From: Streptomyces sp. yr375
GTDB lineage: Bacteria > Actinomycetota > Actinomycetes > Streptomycetales > Streptomycetaceae
NCBI RefSeq assembly: GCF_900110755.1
Contig: NZ_FOFF01000058.1
Location: 1-51,276 of the forward strand
DNA: 51,276 nucleotides
Reading direction: 5' to 3'
Both the position numbers and the translations under genes were made by a program. Positions 23,687-31,865 of this stretch are shown here, one piece after another. The first letter of the stretch is position 1. Every line of letters begins with the position of its first letter. The notes below the pieces were generated by a model. The model searched no databases. It saw nothing but the letters and a program-made list of their open reading frames with translations, and was not told the origin of the DNA.

Positions 23687-24553
23687 ATGACGAATCCGGC
23701 CGAGAGACTCGTCGACCTGCTCGACCTGGAGCAGATCGAGGTCAACATCTTCCGCGGCCGCAGCCCGCTGGAGTCCCTGCAGCGGGTGTTCGGCGGCCAG
23801 GTCGCGGGCCAGGCGCTGGTGGCGGCCGGCCGGACCACCGAAGGCGACCGGCCCGTGCATTCGTTGCACGCGTACTTCCTGCGCCCGGGCCGGCCGGGCG
23901 TGCCCATCGTGTACCAGGTCGAACGGGTACGGGACGGGCGGTCCTTCACCACCCGCCGGGTCACCGCCGTGCAGCAGGGGCGCACGATCTTCAATCTCAC
24001 CGCCTCCTTTCACAAGCCTGAGGAAGGTCCCTTCGAGCACCAACTGCCGCCGGCCCGCGATGTCCCGGACCCGGACTCCCTGCCGACGGTCATGGACGAG
24101 GTCCGGGAGCATCTGGGCGCGTTGCCCGAGCAGTTGGAGCGCATGGCGCGCCGACAGCCCTTCGACATCCGGTACGCGGACCGGCTGCGCTGGAGCGCGG
24201 AGGACATCAAGGGTGCCGAGCCGCGCAGCGCGGTGTGGATGCGCGCGGTCGGGCCGCTCGGCGACGATCCGCTCGTCCACACCTGCGCCCTCACATACGC
24301 CAGCGACATGACGCTCCTGGACGCCGTCCGCCTCCCGGTCGAACCCCTGTGGGGTCCGCGGAACTTCGACATGGCGTCGCTGGATCACGCGATGTGGTTC
24401 CATCGGCCGTTCCGCGCGGACGAGTGGTTCCTGTACGACCAGGAGTCGCCGATCGCCACCGGCGGACGGGGGCTGGCTCGCGGGCGCATCTACGACCTGG
24501 AAGGGCGCCTGCTGGTGTCCGTCGTCCAGGAGGGGCTCTTCCGGGCGCTGTAG
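23687..24553 (+). CDS. tesB: Acyl-CoA thioesterase II
   Basis: The 288-residue double-hotdog enzyme hydrolyses medium- and long-chain acyl-CoA to free acid and CoA. Conserved features are RVFGGQVAGQALVAAGRT, HSLHAYFLRPG, the catalytic Asp in TYASDMTLLD, LDHAMWFHRPFRADEWFLYD, and the catalytic Gln in SVVQEGLFR. Length is normal for TesB. The ATG at 23687 follows GGAGGA at the right spacing, and lies 79 nt after the helicase stop. The two genes may share a transcript. Confidence 0.93.
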   Translation: MTNPAERLVDLLDLEQIEVNIFRGRSPLESLQRVFGGQVAGQALVAAGRTTEGDRPVHSLHAYFLRPGRPGVPIVYQVERVRDGRSFTTRRVTAVQQGRTIFNLTASFHKPEEGPFEHQLPPARDVPDPDSLPTVMDEVREHLGALPEQLERMARRQPFDIRYADRLRWSAEDIKGAEPRSAVWMRAVGPLGDDPLVHTCALTYASDMTLLDAVRLPVEPLWGPRNFDMASLDHAMWFHRPFRADEWFLYDQESPIATGGRGLARGRIYDLEGRLLVSVVQEGLFRAL

Positions 24554-24615
24554 CCGCCGGTCCCGCGCATCACACGAACGTCACGGACGTCACGTGCATC
24601 ACGGACGTCTGCGCG

Positions 24616-25623
24616 TCACGTGCTTCGGCGGCGGCGCAGCCGGCTCAGCAGGCCACGTGTCGGCCGATCAGGCTCGTCGGGCGTGTCCGGTTGCGGTGCC
24701 GGGTGCGTGAGGGCCAGGTGTGTGGGAGCCGAGTGCGTGGGAGCCGGGTGTGTGGGAGCCGGGTGTGTGGGAGCCGGTTCGGGCAGGGAACTCGATGCGA
24801 CCGGCTTCGGCGGGGCAGGTGTCGACCGGAACGGTTGGGGCGAGGGGCGCGGCGCGGGTTGGTCGGCACGGGCTTCGTCCAGGGTGCGTTCCAGGTCGAA
24901 CCTCAGCCAGGCGATCTCGTCGGGGTGGTCCGCCGTCATGATCTTCTCGGCGAGGTGCGCACCCGGCGTGCCCGGGGTGCCGTGGGCCGGGGGTCCGGGC
25001 CGGAACCTGTTGAGGTGGGCGCGTTCGTAGGGGTCCTTGACGATCTCCGCGACATGGAGCGGGTCGAGGAACCCGGCCAGGGCTCCGGCGCGCTGCCAGG
25101 GGCCATCCGTCTGGCGGAGCAGGAAGCCCAGATGGCGGCCCCGCCAGTTCCGGGCCCGCAGGTCGACGCCTGCGGCCAGTTGGCTCCGCAACGTCTCGGG
25201 CGTCCGACCGGTGAGCAGGAACGAGTTGGTCTTGTCGGCGGCGAACTGCCGCAGCTCGTCGGCGAGATACATCCACACGACGGCCCGGTATCGGTTGAGA
25301 TAGAACCTGACGGGCACCACCAGTCCCACCCGTGCGAGGCGGGTGAACCGGGTGGGCGGGACCTCCATGAGGGCGGCGCCGTCGCCCGTGCCGACGGCGA
25401 GCACGCTCTCGCGCAGTGTCTCGGGGAATCCGGGTTCCGAGCGCAGCCGGTCGATCTCCGTGCGGGGCACCCGACGGCCCCCTCCGCCTTCGTCGGGCGT
25501 GGTCCTGATGCGCCCGAGGTGCACGGCGAGTTCGAACTCGCTTCGCTTCAGGTCCAGTTCCCGCGCCGCCCGACTCGGCGTGCAGGAAACGGAGTGTGGT
25601 TGCGTGACGATGTTGTCGGACAT
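24616..25623 (-). CDS. DUF6397-like protein with repeat-encoded Pro/Thr/His tail
   Basis: The 335-residue protein has a conserved first 240 residues: CTPSRAARELDLKRSEFELA (possible helix-turn-helix), VPRTEIDRLRSEPGFPETLR, and LHVAEIVKDPYERAHLNRFR. The N-terminal half looks like an excisionase/MerR-type DNA-binding module, so a regulatory role is possible but unproven. The tail contains five near-identical Pro-Thr-His-x-Ala repeats encoded by 15-bp units, then an Arg-rich end. I recall this as a Streptomyces family (DUF6397) without known function. It converges on tesB. Confidence 0.72.
   Translation of the reverse strand: MSDNIVTQPHSVSCTPSRAARELDLKRSEFELAVHLGRIRTTPDEGGGGRRVPRTEIDRLRSEPGFPETLRESVLAVGTGDGAALMEVPPTRFTRLARVGLVVPVRFYLNRYRAVVWMYLADELRQFAADKTNSFLLTGRTPETLRSQLAAGVDLRARNWRGRHLGFLLRQTDGPWQRAGALAGFLDPLHVAEIVKDPYERAHLNRFRPGPPAHGTPGTPGAHLAEKIMTADHPDEIAWLRFDLERTLDEARADQPAPRPSPQPFRSTPAPPKPVASSSLPEPAPTHPAPTHPAPTHSAPTHLALTHPAPQPDTPDEPDRPTRGLLSRLRRRRST
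24707..24781. repeat. Five tandem 15-bp repeats inside the DUF6397-like gene
   Basis: Units of the form GTGGGAGCCGGGTGT run without gaps (24707, 24722, 24737, 24752, 24767). Being a multiple of three, copy-number change would lengthen or shorten the protein tail without a frameshift. Confidence 0.85.
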
Positions 25624-25726
25624 GGCCGATCTCCCCCGTGGAGTGAAGTGGAGTGAAGCAGGCCCGCGCTGTCCGCGGTGGCCTCGGAAAAAACCGTAGC
25701 CGGAATTGCGGATCTCGTGGCGAGCC

Positions 25727-25735
25727 TGTGGATAA
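25727..25735 (-). promoter_or_regulatory. DnaA-box-like 9-mer
   Basis: On the minus strand this reads TTATCCACA within GAGTTATCCACA. It lies in the 139-nt gap upstream of the DUF6397-like gene. A single site, so a regulatory rather than origin role is more likely. Confidence 0.35.
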
Positions 25736-25762
25736 CTCCACGGAGGAGAACAAAGATGCAGG

Positions 25763-26176
25763 TCAGAGGTCTGTCAGTGGGGCGCGTTCGGGCAGTCGGG
25801 GATCCACGGTGAGGTGTTCGCCGACCCGGTTGACGAGCAGGGTCATCTCGTAGGCGATCTGACCCATGTCGGCTTCCGCCGCGCTGAGCACGCACAGGCA
25901 ACTGTCGGTGCCCGCGGCGGTGACGAACAGCACCGCGTCGTCGAACTCGATCATCGTCTGGCGGACTCGGCCCGCGCTGAAGTGGCGTCCTGATCCCTTG
26001 GCGAGACTCTGCAGTCCGGACGAGACGGCGGCGAGGTGCTCCGCGTCCTCCCGGCGCAGTCCCGTGCTCGCGCCCGCCACCAGCCCGTCGTTGGACAGCA
26101 CGAGTGCGTGCCGCACGTGGTCGACGCGCTCGGTCAGGTCGTCCAACAACCAGCCCAGATCCTGGTCCTGCGCCAT
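25763..26176 (-). CDS. Orphan Roadblock/LC7 domain protein (CvnB-like)
   Basis: The 137-residue cytosolic protein has a single Roadblock/LC7 domain: GWLLDDLTERVDHVRHALVL, SNDGLVAGAS, REDAEHLAAVSSGLQSLAKG, and AEADMGQIAYEMTLLVNRVG. It is clearly paralogous to the conservon CvnB 2.2 kb away, over its whole length. Roadblock proteins act as GTPase-activating or GTPase-docking partners of small Ras-like proteins. It could serve the CvnD GTPase at 26745-27350 as an alternative partner. The ATG at 26176 follows GAGCGGGA. Confidence 0.9.
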   Translation of the reverse strand: MAQDQDLGWLLDDLTERVDHVRHALVLSNDGLVAGASTGLRREDAEHLAAVSSGLQSLAKGSGRHFSAGRVRQTMIEFDDAVLFVTAAGTDSCLCVLSAAEADMGQIAYEMTLLVNRVGEHLTVDPRLPERAPLTDL

Positions 26177-26194
26177 GTCCCGCTCCCCGCTGAC

Positions 26195-26222
26195 GTTCCT
26201 CGTGTGACGTTCCCCGTGTGAT
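26195..26222. repeat. Two imperfect 14-bp direct repeats in the divergent promoter region
   Basis: TTCCTCGTGTGACG is followed directly by TTCCCCGTGTGATG. They lie between the Roadblock gene and the PPOX gene, upstream of both starts, where a regulator could bind. Confidence 0.4.
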
Positions 26223-26294
26223 GCTCCGCCTCGCCGGAGAACTTGTCCGCCACCCTTCCCCAGGACCGACCGCCGGAGCAAGGAAGATGGCGCC

Positions 26295-26723
26295 ATGGCA
26301 CAGAAGATGACCGATGAGGAATGGCGGGCTTTCGTCATGTACGGAACCCGCACCGGAAAACTGTCGACCGTGCGGGCCGACGGAAGTCCGCACGTGGCGC
26401 CGATCTGGTTCCTGCTCGACGGGGACGACGTGGTGTTCAACACCGGCAAGGACACGGTGAAGGGGCGCAATCTGGCGCGGGACGGCCGGATCGCCCTGTG
26501 CGTGGACGACGACCGGCCGCCGTTCGACTTCGTGGTGTTGCAGGGCCGGGCCCGGATCTCGGAGGACCTCGACGAGGTCCGGCACTGGGCCGCTCGGATC
26601 GCGGCCCGGTACATGGGTGAGGAGCGTGCCGAGGAGTTCGGCGCCCGCAACGGGGTTCCGGGGGAACTGCTCGTCCGCGTCGGGATCGACAAGGTCCTGG
26701 CGCAGCAGGGCATCGCCGACTGA
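26295..26723 (+). CDS. PPOX-class (probable F420-dependent) oxidoreductase
   Basis: The 142-residue protein is a single split-barrel of the pyridoxamine 5'-phosphate oxidase-like superfamily. MAQKMTDEEWRAFVMYGTRT, GKLSTVRADGSPHVAPIWFL, DDVVFNTGKDTVKGRNLARD and RIALCVDDDRPPFDFVVLQG match the PPOX-class F420-dependent group common in actinobacteria. It would reduce or oxidise small molecules using F420 or FMN as a dimer. Cofactor choice is inferred. It converges on cvnD with only 21 nt between stops. Confidence 0.85.
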   Translation: MAQKMTDEEWRAFVMYGTRTGKLSTVRADGSPHVAPIWFLLDGDDVVFNTGKDTVKGRNLARDGRIALCVDDDRPPFDFVVLQGRARISEDLDEVRHWAARIAARYMGEERAEEFGARNGVPGELLVRVGIDKVLAQQGIAD

Positions 26724-26744
26724 CCTGGGCCTACGACGGCACGT

Positions 26745-27350
26745 TCAGCTCACGGAGTCGAGCAGCCGGGCGGTGTGCATCCGCCCGGCATACTCGACCA
26801 GCCGGATCAGTACTTCCTTCCCCGAGTCGCGGTCACGGGCGTCGCACAGGACGACGGGGGTGCCCGGGTCGAGGTCGAGGGCGCGCGAGACGTCCTGGGC
26901 GCCGTATGTCCGCGTGCCCGTGAAGCAGTTGACGGCCACCACGAACGGGATGTGCCGGTGCTCGAAGTAGTCGACCGCGGGAAAGCAGTCCTCCAGGCGT
27001 CGCGTGTCGGCCAGGACCACCGCGCCGAGAGCCCCCTGCGACAGTTCGTCCCACAGGAACCAGAAGCGGTCCTGCCCCGGCGTCCCGAACAGGTAGAGGG
27101 AGAGACCGGAACGGATGGTGATCCGGCCGAAGTCCATGGCGACGGTCGTGGTGACCTTCTGGTCCACGCCGTCGGTGTCGTCCACCAACTGACCGGCTTC
27201 GCTGAGCAGTTCCTCGGTGCGCAGCGGCTTGATCTCGCTGACCGCGCCCACCATGGTGGTCTTGCCCACGCCGAACCCGCCGGCGACCAGAATCTTCAGC
27301 GCCAGCGGGGCCGTCTCGCCGTCCGTGGCGTCGGAGTGCTCGGAGACCAT
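26745..27350 (-). CDS. cvnD: Conservon Ras-like GTP-binding protein CvnD
   Basis: The 201-residue small GTPase has P-loop GGFGVGKTT (about residues 24-32), a switch-region DFGRITI, and FGTPGQDRFWFLWDEL in place of the DxxG region. VNCF replaces the usual NKxD, typical of the conservon family. It is the output partner of CvnA/B/C in a membrane-associated G-protein-like complex. A 161-nt gap separates it from cvnC, whereas conservon genes are normally overlapping or abutting. That gap holds five decamer repeats. Confidence 0.93.
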   Translation of the reverse strand: MVSEHSDATDGETAPLALKILVAGGFGVGKTTMVGAVSEIKPLRTEELLSEAGQLVDDTDGVDQKVTTTVAMDFGRITIRSGLSLYLFGTPGQDRFWFLWDELSQGALGAVVLADTRRLEDCFPAVDYFEHRHIPFVVAVNCFTGTRTYGAQDVSRALDLDPGTPVVLCDARDRDSGKEVLIRLVEYAGRMHTARLLDSVS

Positions 27351-27436
27351 GGATCACTTCTCTCGGGAGAGTTCGGGCGTACGGCTTCGGCATGTGCACG
27401 AAGCCGACAGCATGACAACGGGGGCCGTTTTCCGAT

Positions 27437-27486
27437 GAGTTAGACCGAGTTCGACTGAGTCCGGTCGACTTCGACTGGGTTCGACC
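27437..27486. repeat. Five tandem 10-bp repeats in the cvnC-cvnD gap
   Basis: GAGTTAGACC, GAGTTCGACT, GAGTCCGGTC, GACTTCGACT and GGGTTCGACC run in perfect 10-bp register, consensus GAGTTCGACY. One unit per helical turn puts all copies on one DNA face, as for a cooperative DNA-binding protein. The array lies about 90 bp upstream of the cvnD start. Confidence 0.7.
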
Positions 27487-27511
27487 GTGATCTGACCGAT
27501 GGAACGTTCGT

Positions 27512-27937
27512 CTACAGCGCTCGCAGCCCCTCGATCACTTCGCGCAGAATCCGTTCGTCGGGCAACTGCGCCGGCGGGACCGGACGGCTGACGGTGACGC
27601 AGCCGAGCTCCAGCAGGTCGCCGAGGAGCACTCTGACGACGCCCACGGGCAGGTCCGCGCCCGCCGCGAGTTCGGCGACGGACTGGGTCTCGGTACGGCA
27701 GAGGTCGATGAGGGTGCGGTGTTCCGGCCCGAGCGCCATGCCGTCCGTGCCGGGCGCGCCCGGGTCCAGGGTGACCAGGGCGATCAGGTCGAAGCGCACT
27801 CCGGTGGGGCCGCCTGGTCTTGTGCGTCCGCCCGTCATGGCGTAGGGGCGGACGAGCGGGCCGGCCTCGTTGTCGTACCACTGGCTGCCGAGCTCGCGCG
27901 GGGCGCCGGTCCTGTCCTCGGTCATGTCGTCGGTCAT
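27512..27937 (-). CDS. cvnC: Conservon DUF742 protein CvnC
   Basis: The 141-residue DUF742 protein has GSQWYDNEAGPLVRPYAMTG and GGRTRP at the N-terminus, then a winged-helix-like section (QSVAELAAGADLPVGVVRVLLGDLLELGCV), ending ILREVIEGLRAL, the standard C-terminus. In conservons it is a component of the CvnA-D complex. It lies 22 nt after cvnB. A downstream in-frame ATG four codons in is an alternative start. Confidence 0.92.
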   Translation of the reverse strand: MTDDMTEDRTGAPRELGSQWYDNEAGPLVRPYAMTGGRTRPGGPTGVRFDLIALVTLDPGAPGTDGMALGPEHRTLIDLCRTETQSVAELAAGADLPVGVVRVLLGDLLELGCVTVSRPVPPAQLPDERILREVIEGLRAL

Positions 27938-27959
27938 CTGCCCGGGTCGCTCTCTCGGC

Positions 27960-28397
27960 TCATCCGGCGGCGGGCGGCCGAGCGGCGAGCCGGGTCGGCG
28001 TGTAGAGGTGCTCGCCGACCCGCTTGACCAGCCGCGCCATCTCGTAGGCGACCAGGCCGATGTCGGCGGTCACGGCGGTGAGGACGGCCAGGCAGGAGCC
28101 GTCGCCCGCGGCGGCCACGAACAGGAAGCCGTCGTCCATCTCCACCATGGTCTGGCGCACACCGCCGGCGCCGAAGTGCCGGCCGGCGCCCTTGGCGAGG
28201 CTGTGGAAGCCGGAGGCGACGGCGGCGAGGTGTTCGGCGTCCTCACGCCTGAGGTCGCTCGACGCGCCGACGGCGAGGCCGTCGTTGGACAGCACCACGG
28301 CGTGCCGTACCTCGCTCACGCGCATCACCAAGTCGTCCAGCAGCCAGTCGAGTTCGCCGGACCGCTGGGCCGACCTCGTGCTCGGGTCCTGGATCAT
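27960..28397 (-). CDS. cvnB: Conservon Roadblock/LC7 protein CvnB
   Basis: The 145-residue Roadblock/LC7 protein includes LDWLLDDLVMRVSEVRHAVV, LSNDGLAVGAS, REDAEHLAAVASGFHSLAKG and ADIGLVAYEMARLVKRVGEH. It would regulate or dock CvnD. The ATG overlaps the cvnA stop by four bases (28394-28397), giving coupled translation. It closely resembles the orphan copy at 25763-26176. Confidence 0.93.
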   Translation of the reverse strand: MIQDPSTRSAQRSGELDWLLDDLVMRVSEVRHAVVLSNDGLAVGASSDLRREDAEHLAAVASGFHSLAKGAGRHFGAGGVRQTMVEMDDGFLFVAAAGDGSCLAVLTAVTADIGLVAYEMARLVKRVGEHLYTPTRLAARPPAAG

Positions 28398-30973
28398 GCG
28401 GGGTCTCCTTCGCTGCTGTCGCCGCCCGGTGGATCCGGGGTGGCTCCGCGGCCGGGTTGCCTGCCGCCGCCCCGGGACCAACCGTCCCGGTACGCGGCCA
28501 TCCGGTCCCGTACGACTTCGGGGGTACGTCCTTCGTCGCCGCGCGGCCCGGGCTCCCGGGCCGGTGCTTCCTGGAGCGGGCGGCGCAGTTGCGGGGCGAG
28601 ATTGGCCTGCCGCACCCGGCGCGGGAGGCCGTCCGAGCCTTCGGAGTCGTCCGGGGGGCGGTGCAGGCGCAAGGCGGTGACTCCGGGAGGCGGTGGGTCG
28701 GCGAATGCCGGTTCGGCGACGGCCGCCCGTACGGGGGCCACCAGCGCGGGGCGGCCGGCGGGCGCGGGGACGGCTTCCTGATGCCGTTCGGGGGCGTGGC
28801 GGTCACGCCAGTCATGACGGTCGGAGGCAGGTCGGTCGGCTGCGGCCACGCGCGCGTACTCGCGTTGCACGGGCCGCTGCGCCTGATCCTGCGCCTGAGC
28901 CACCTCGCGGGCGGAACGTTCCGGCTTGCCGCTGTGCAGCAGGGGCGTCGGCAGCAGGACGACCGCTGTGGTGCCGCCGTAGGGCGAGGTCCGCAGGTGG
29001 ACCTTGATGTCGTGGCGGGCGGCGAGCCTGCTGACCACGAACAGACCGAGCCGGTCGCTGTCGAAGAGGTCGAGCGCCTCGGACTGCGCGATGCGCCGGT
29101 TGGCCTCGGCTAGGGTCTCCTTGCCCATGCCGAGGCCCCGGTCCTCGACCTCGACGGCGTATCCGTTGCCGACGGGTTCGCCGGTGACGCGCACACGCGT
29201 GTGCGGGGGCGAGAACTGGGCGGCGTTCTCGACGAGTTCGGCGAGCAGGTGGGTGAGGTCGGCGACGGCGGTGCCGATGACGGCCGCCTCAGGGAGCTGC
29301 CGTACCTCCACGCGCGCGTAGTCCTCGACTTCGGAGACGGCGGCGCGGATCACGTTGGTGAGGGACACCGGCATGCGCCAGGCCCGGCCCGGCGCCGCTC
29401 CGGAGAGGATGATCAGGCTCTCCGCGTGGCGCCGCATACGGGTGGTGAGGTGGTCGAGCCGGAAGAGGTCGCTCAGCTCGTTCGGGTCGTCGGAGCGGCG
29501 CTCCATGCTGTCCAGGAGGCTCAACTGGCGGTGCACGAGGACCTGGCTGCGGCGGGCGAGGTTGACGAACACCCAGGAGATGCCGCTGGCGAGTTCGGCG
29601 CGCTCCACGGCGGCGCGCAACGCGGCGCGGTGCACGGTGCCCAGCGCCTCGGCGACCTGGCCGGTCTCGTCCTCGGCGGGAGGTCCGGGCGGGGCCTCCG
29701 CGCGGACGTCGATCTCCTCCCCGGCGCGCAGCTTCCGCATGGCGTCCGGGAGTTTGCGCCGGGCGATCTCCAGGGCACTGTTGCGCAGGCTGACCAGCTC
29801 GACGACCAGTCCGCGGCCGATGCGCACGGAGATGACGAGCGAGGCGACGACGGCTGCGAGGCCCAGCAGGACCGCGGCGCCTGCCGGGGTGAGCAGGCCG
29901 CGGGTGAACGGGTCGGCGCGGTCGGCGACATCGCGTCCGGCGTCCGCCTCGATGGTCCGCATCGCGTTCTGCACGCGCGCGTGGGCCTTGTCCCAGGTGC
30001 CGGCCGGAGCGGCGGCGATCGCCTTCGCGCCGGGCCCGTCGGCCAGCGCCTTGTCCTCCGCGGCGGCCAGGGCGGCGTAGGCGCTGTCGGCGGCGAGGCG
30101 CTGCCAGGCGGTGCGTTCGGGGCCGCGCAGGTCCGCGACGGCCGACTCCGTCAGGGTGCGACGCGTGGCGACGGCGCCGGTGAACCGGCGCAGGCGCTCT
30201 CCGTCGAGGCGTCCGGCCTGACGGGCGCCGACGAGCACGGCGTCCTCCTGGGACAGGGCCTCCCCCGCGCGGGAGAACTCGAGCAGCACGCGCGCGTCGG
30301 AGCCGAGTTCGGCGTCCTGGATCCCGGAGAGGGCGCCGCCGACCGAGAAGGCCGCGGAGATCGTGTTCGTGTACCGGCCGTAGGTGCCCTCCCAGCCGGC
30401 CTTGCCGTCGAGCACCGCGGTGCGCAGCGAGGTGAGTCCCTCGGCCCCGGAAACGAACCTCTCGAGCCGCTGGGCCACTCCCGTGGGCAGTTCCTGGCAG
30501 TCGGCGACGGTGCTGTGGTCGCCGAGCCGCAGCTTGGCCACCGCGAAGTCCGTGCGTTCCGCGAGCGCCTTCAGGTCATCGTCCTGCCCGGGGGCGGGGG
30601 CGGTCGCGTACTGCACGGCGGCCGCCCGCTCGGTCTGCAGGGCGGTCACCGCCGCGGCGACGGGGGCGCGGACCTGGGAGTCCACGCGCTGCAACTGGCG
30701 CAGTCGGGAGACGTCCTGGGCGGTACTGACGGTGGCGTACCCCCACAGCGCCAGCAGGGACACGACCGGCACCATCAGCAGGCAGACGATCTTGGCGCGC
30801 ACGGTGCGCGGCCGGATGCGCCAGCCTCCCGCGCGCGGGGGTATCGCGTCCGCCGGTCTGTCCGTCTGTTCGTCCGGCCCTTCGTCGGCAGGGGGTCCGG
30901 CGTGGGCGCGTCGCCCGCGCGCGGGGGGCGGCGCGTCGGCGCCTGCCGTGTGGGTCCTACGGGGTGTACGCAT
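28394..30973 (-). CDS. cvnA: Conservon sensor-kinase-like protein CvnA
   Basis: The 859-residue membrane protein has a disordered N-terminus (1-60), TM1 at 61-83, an extracytoplasmic helical domain of the nitrate/nitrite-sensing type (about 85-360) and TM2 at 363-384. A HAMP-like linker and a dimerisation helix follow (FRLDHLTTRMRRHAESLIIL, about 504-523). The ATPase domain (about 570-675) has N-box ENAAQFSP (582-589), DRGLGM (611-616) and RLGLFVV (641-647). The tail of roughly 180 residues is Pro/Arg-rich. It is the input component of the conservon. Shine-Dalgarno is GAGGAGG. Ten-base repeats lie 12-51 nt upstream of the ATG. Confidence 0.93.
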   Translation of the reverse strand: MRTPRRTHTAGADAPPPARGRRAHAGPPADEGPDEQTDRPADAIPPRAGGWRIRPRTVRAKIVCLLMVPVVSLLALWGYATVSTAQDVSRLRQLQRVDSQVRAPVAAAVTALQTERAAAVQYATAPAPGQDDDLKALAERTDFAVAKLRLGDHSTVADCQELPTGVAQRLERFVSGAEGLTSLRTAVLDGKAGWEGTYGRYTNTISAAFSVGGALSGIQDAELGSDARVLLEFSRAGEALSQEDAVLVGARQAGRLDGERLRRFTGAVATRRTLTESAVADLRGPERTAWQRLAADSAYAALAAAEDKALADGPGAKAIAAAPAGTWDKAHARVQNAMRTIEADAGRDVADRADPFTRGLLTPAGAAVLLGLAAVVASLVISVRIGRGLVVELVSLRNSALEIARRKLPDAMRKLRAGEEIDVRAEAPPGPPAEDETGQVAEALGTVHRAALRAAVERAELASGISWVFVNLARRSQVLVHRQLSLLDSMERRSDDPNELSDLFRLDHLTTRMRRHAESLIILSGAAPGRAWRMPVSLTNVIRAAVSEVEDYARVEVRQLPEAAVIGTAVADLTHLLAELVENAAQFSPPHTRVRVTGEPVGNGYAVEVEDRGLGMGKETLAEANRRIAQSEALDLFDSDRLGLFVVSRLAARHDIKVHLRTSPYGGTTAVVLLPTPLLHSGKPERSAREVAQAQDQAQRPVQREYARVAAADRPASDRHDWRDRHAPERHQEAVPAPAGRPALVAPVRAAVAEPAFADPPPPGVTALRLHRPPDDSEGSDGLPRRVRQANLAPQLRRPLQEAPAREPGPRGDEGRTPEVVRDRMAAYRDGWSRGGGRQPGRGATPDPPGGDSSEGDPA

Positions 30974-30984
30974 GGCCTCCTCGC

Positions 30985-31024
30985 TCGGAAGTAGTCGGAA
31001 GTAGCCAGAAGAAGTCGGAAGTAT
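30985..31024. repeat. Four tandem 10-bp repeats just upstream of cvnA
   Basis: Plus-strand units are TCGGAAGTAG, TCGGAAGTAG, CCAGAAGAAG and TCGGAAGTAT, in exact 10-bp register. A weaker fifth unit may follow. They lie in the 5' leader or promoter of cvnA, upstream of its GAGGAGG. Confidence 0.7.
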
Positions 31025-31070
31025 CAGAAGGTGGTCGGGGCGGGTCGGGGCATGCCGTGTGGCGGTCGCG

Positions 31071-31865
31071 TCAGACGGGCCGGGCCTGCTGTCGGCCGAC
31101 GAGGTTCTCCACCGGTTGTTGTGCCGAGGCGGACGCTTCGCGCTCCCCTGTGGTGGGTGACAGCGCGACGAAGGCCGAGGTCAGGAAGAGGTAGGACCCG
31201 AGGCCGACGGCGAGGGGGAAGATGAACTGCATCGCCGTGGCCCCGGGCAGCGCTTCCCCGGAGGGCGTGACGTGGACGCTCACCGCGAACATCGCGGTGT
31301 AATGCATGCTGCTCACCGCCGCGCCCATGACGAGGGAGGCGACGGCGACCGCGACCGGCGACTTGATGTTGAGTCCCGCCCAGAGGGCCGCGGTGGCCGC
31401 AACGACGGCGATCAGGACGGAGACTCCGACGCGCACCGGGTCGTAGGTCACGTCGCCGTGCAGCCGGACGGCGGCCATGCCCAGGTAGTGCATGCTCGCC
31501 ACCCCCAGGCCGGTGGTGAGCCCGCCGATCAGCAACGCGCGCGTGCGGTCGCGGCTGTAGCCGACGGCGAAGACGCCGGCACAGACGACGACCATGGCGA
31601 CGAGGAGGCTGAGCACGGTCAGCGGAACGTCGTAGCGAATGTCGGTGCCGCTGACGCCGAAACCGAGCATGGCCACGAAGTGCATGGTCCAGATGCCGGT
31701 GCCGATCGCCGACGCCGCGGTGACGAGCCAGTTGCGGCGCGAGCGTCCGGTGGCACCGAGGGCGCGCACGGTGCAGCGCAGCCCAAGGGCGGCGCCGATG
31801 CAGGCCATCACGTACGACAGCACGGGGGTCAGCCAGCCGAAGGCGGCGTGGTCCAGGTGTCCCAT
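31071..31865 (-). CDS. MHYT-domain integral membrane sensor
   Basis: The 264-residue protein has about seven membrane helices. Three copies of the signature are visible: TMHFVAMLGFG, SMHYLGMAAVR and SMHYTAMFAVS. MHYT domains are proposed to bind copper and sense O2, CO or NO at the outer membrane face. Here no output domain is attached; the C-terminal 25 residues are short and polar. It lies 97 nt upstream of cvnA on the same strand and could feed a signal to the CvnA complex. The start is ATG 31865, with another two codons upstream. Confidence 0.88.
   Translation of the reverse strand: MGHLDHAAFGWLTPVLSYVMACIGAALGLRCTVRALGATGRSRRNWLVTAASAIGTGIWTMHFVAMLGFGVSGTDIRYDVPLTVLSLLVAMVVVCAGVFAVGYSRDRTRALLIGGLTTGLGVASMHYLGMAAVRLHGDVTYDPVRVGVSVLIAVVAATAALWAGLNIKSPVAVAVASLVMGAAVSSMHYTAMFAVSVHVTPSGEALPGATAMQFIFPLAVGLGSYLFLTSAFVALSPTTGEREASASAQQPVENLVGRQQARPV

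Noticed and set aside
15952..24000. A 2682-codon open frame on the minus strand opposite the ABC pair, rpmE2 and the helicase
   Set aside because: It is antisense to well-supported genes, lacks any domain and reads as Arg/Gly/Val-rich low-complexity sequence. Stops are simply rare in this frame because of the extreme GC bias.
24235..25656. 473-codon plus-strand ORF over tesB end and the DUF6397-like gene
   Set aside because: It is a shadow frame. The minus-strand gene has a conserved-looking N-terminal domain and a proper ATG.
27437..31024. Decamer arrays considered as a CRISPR
   Set aside because: Units are 10 bp with no spacers and no cas genes are nearby. CRISPR repeats are 23-50 bp with unique spacers.
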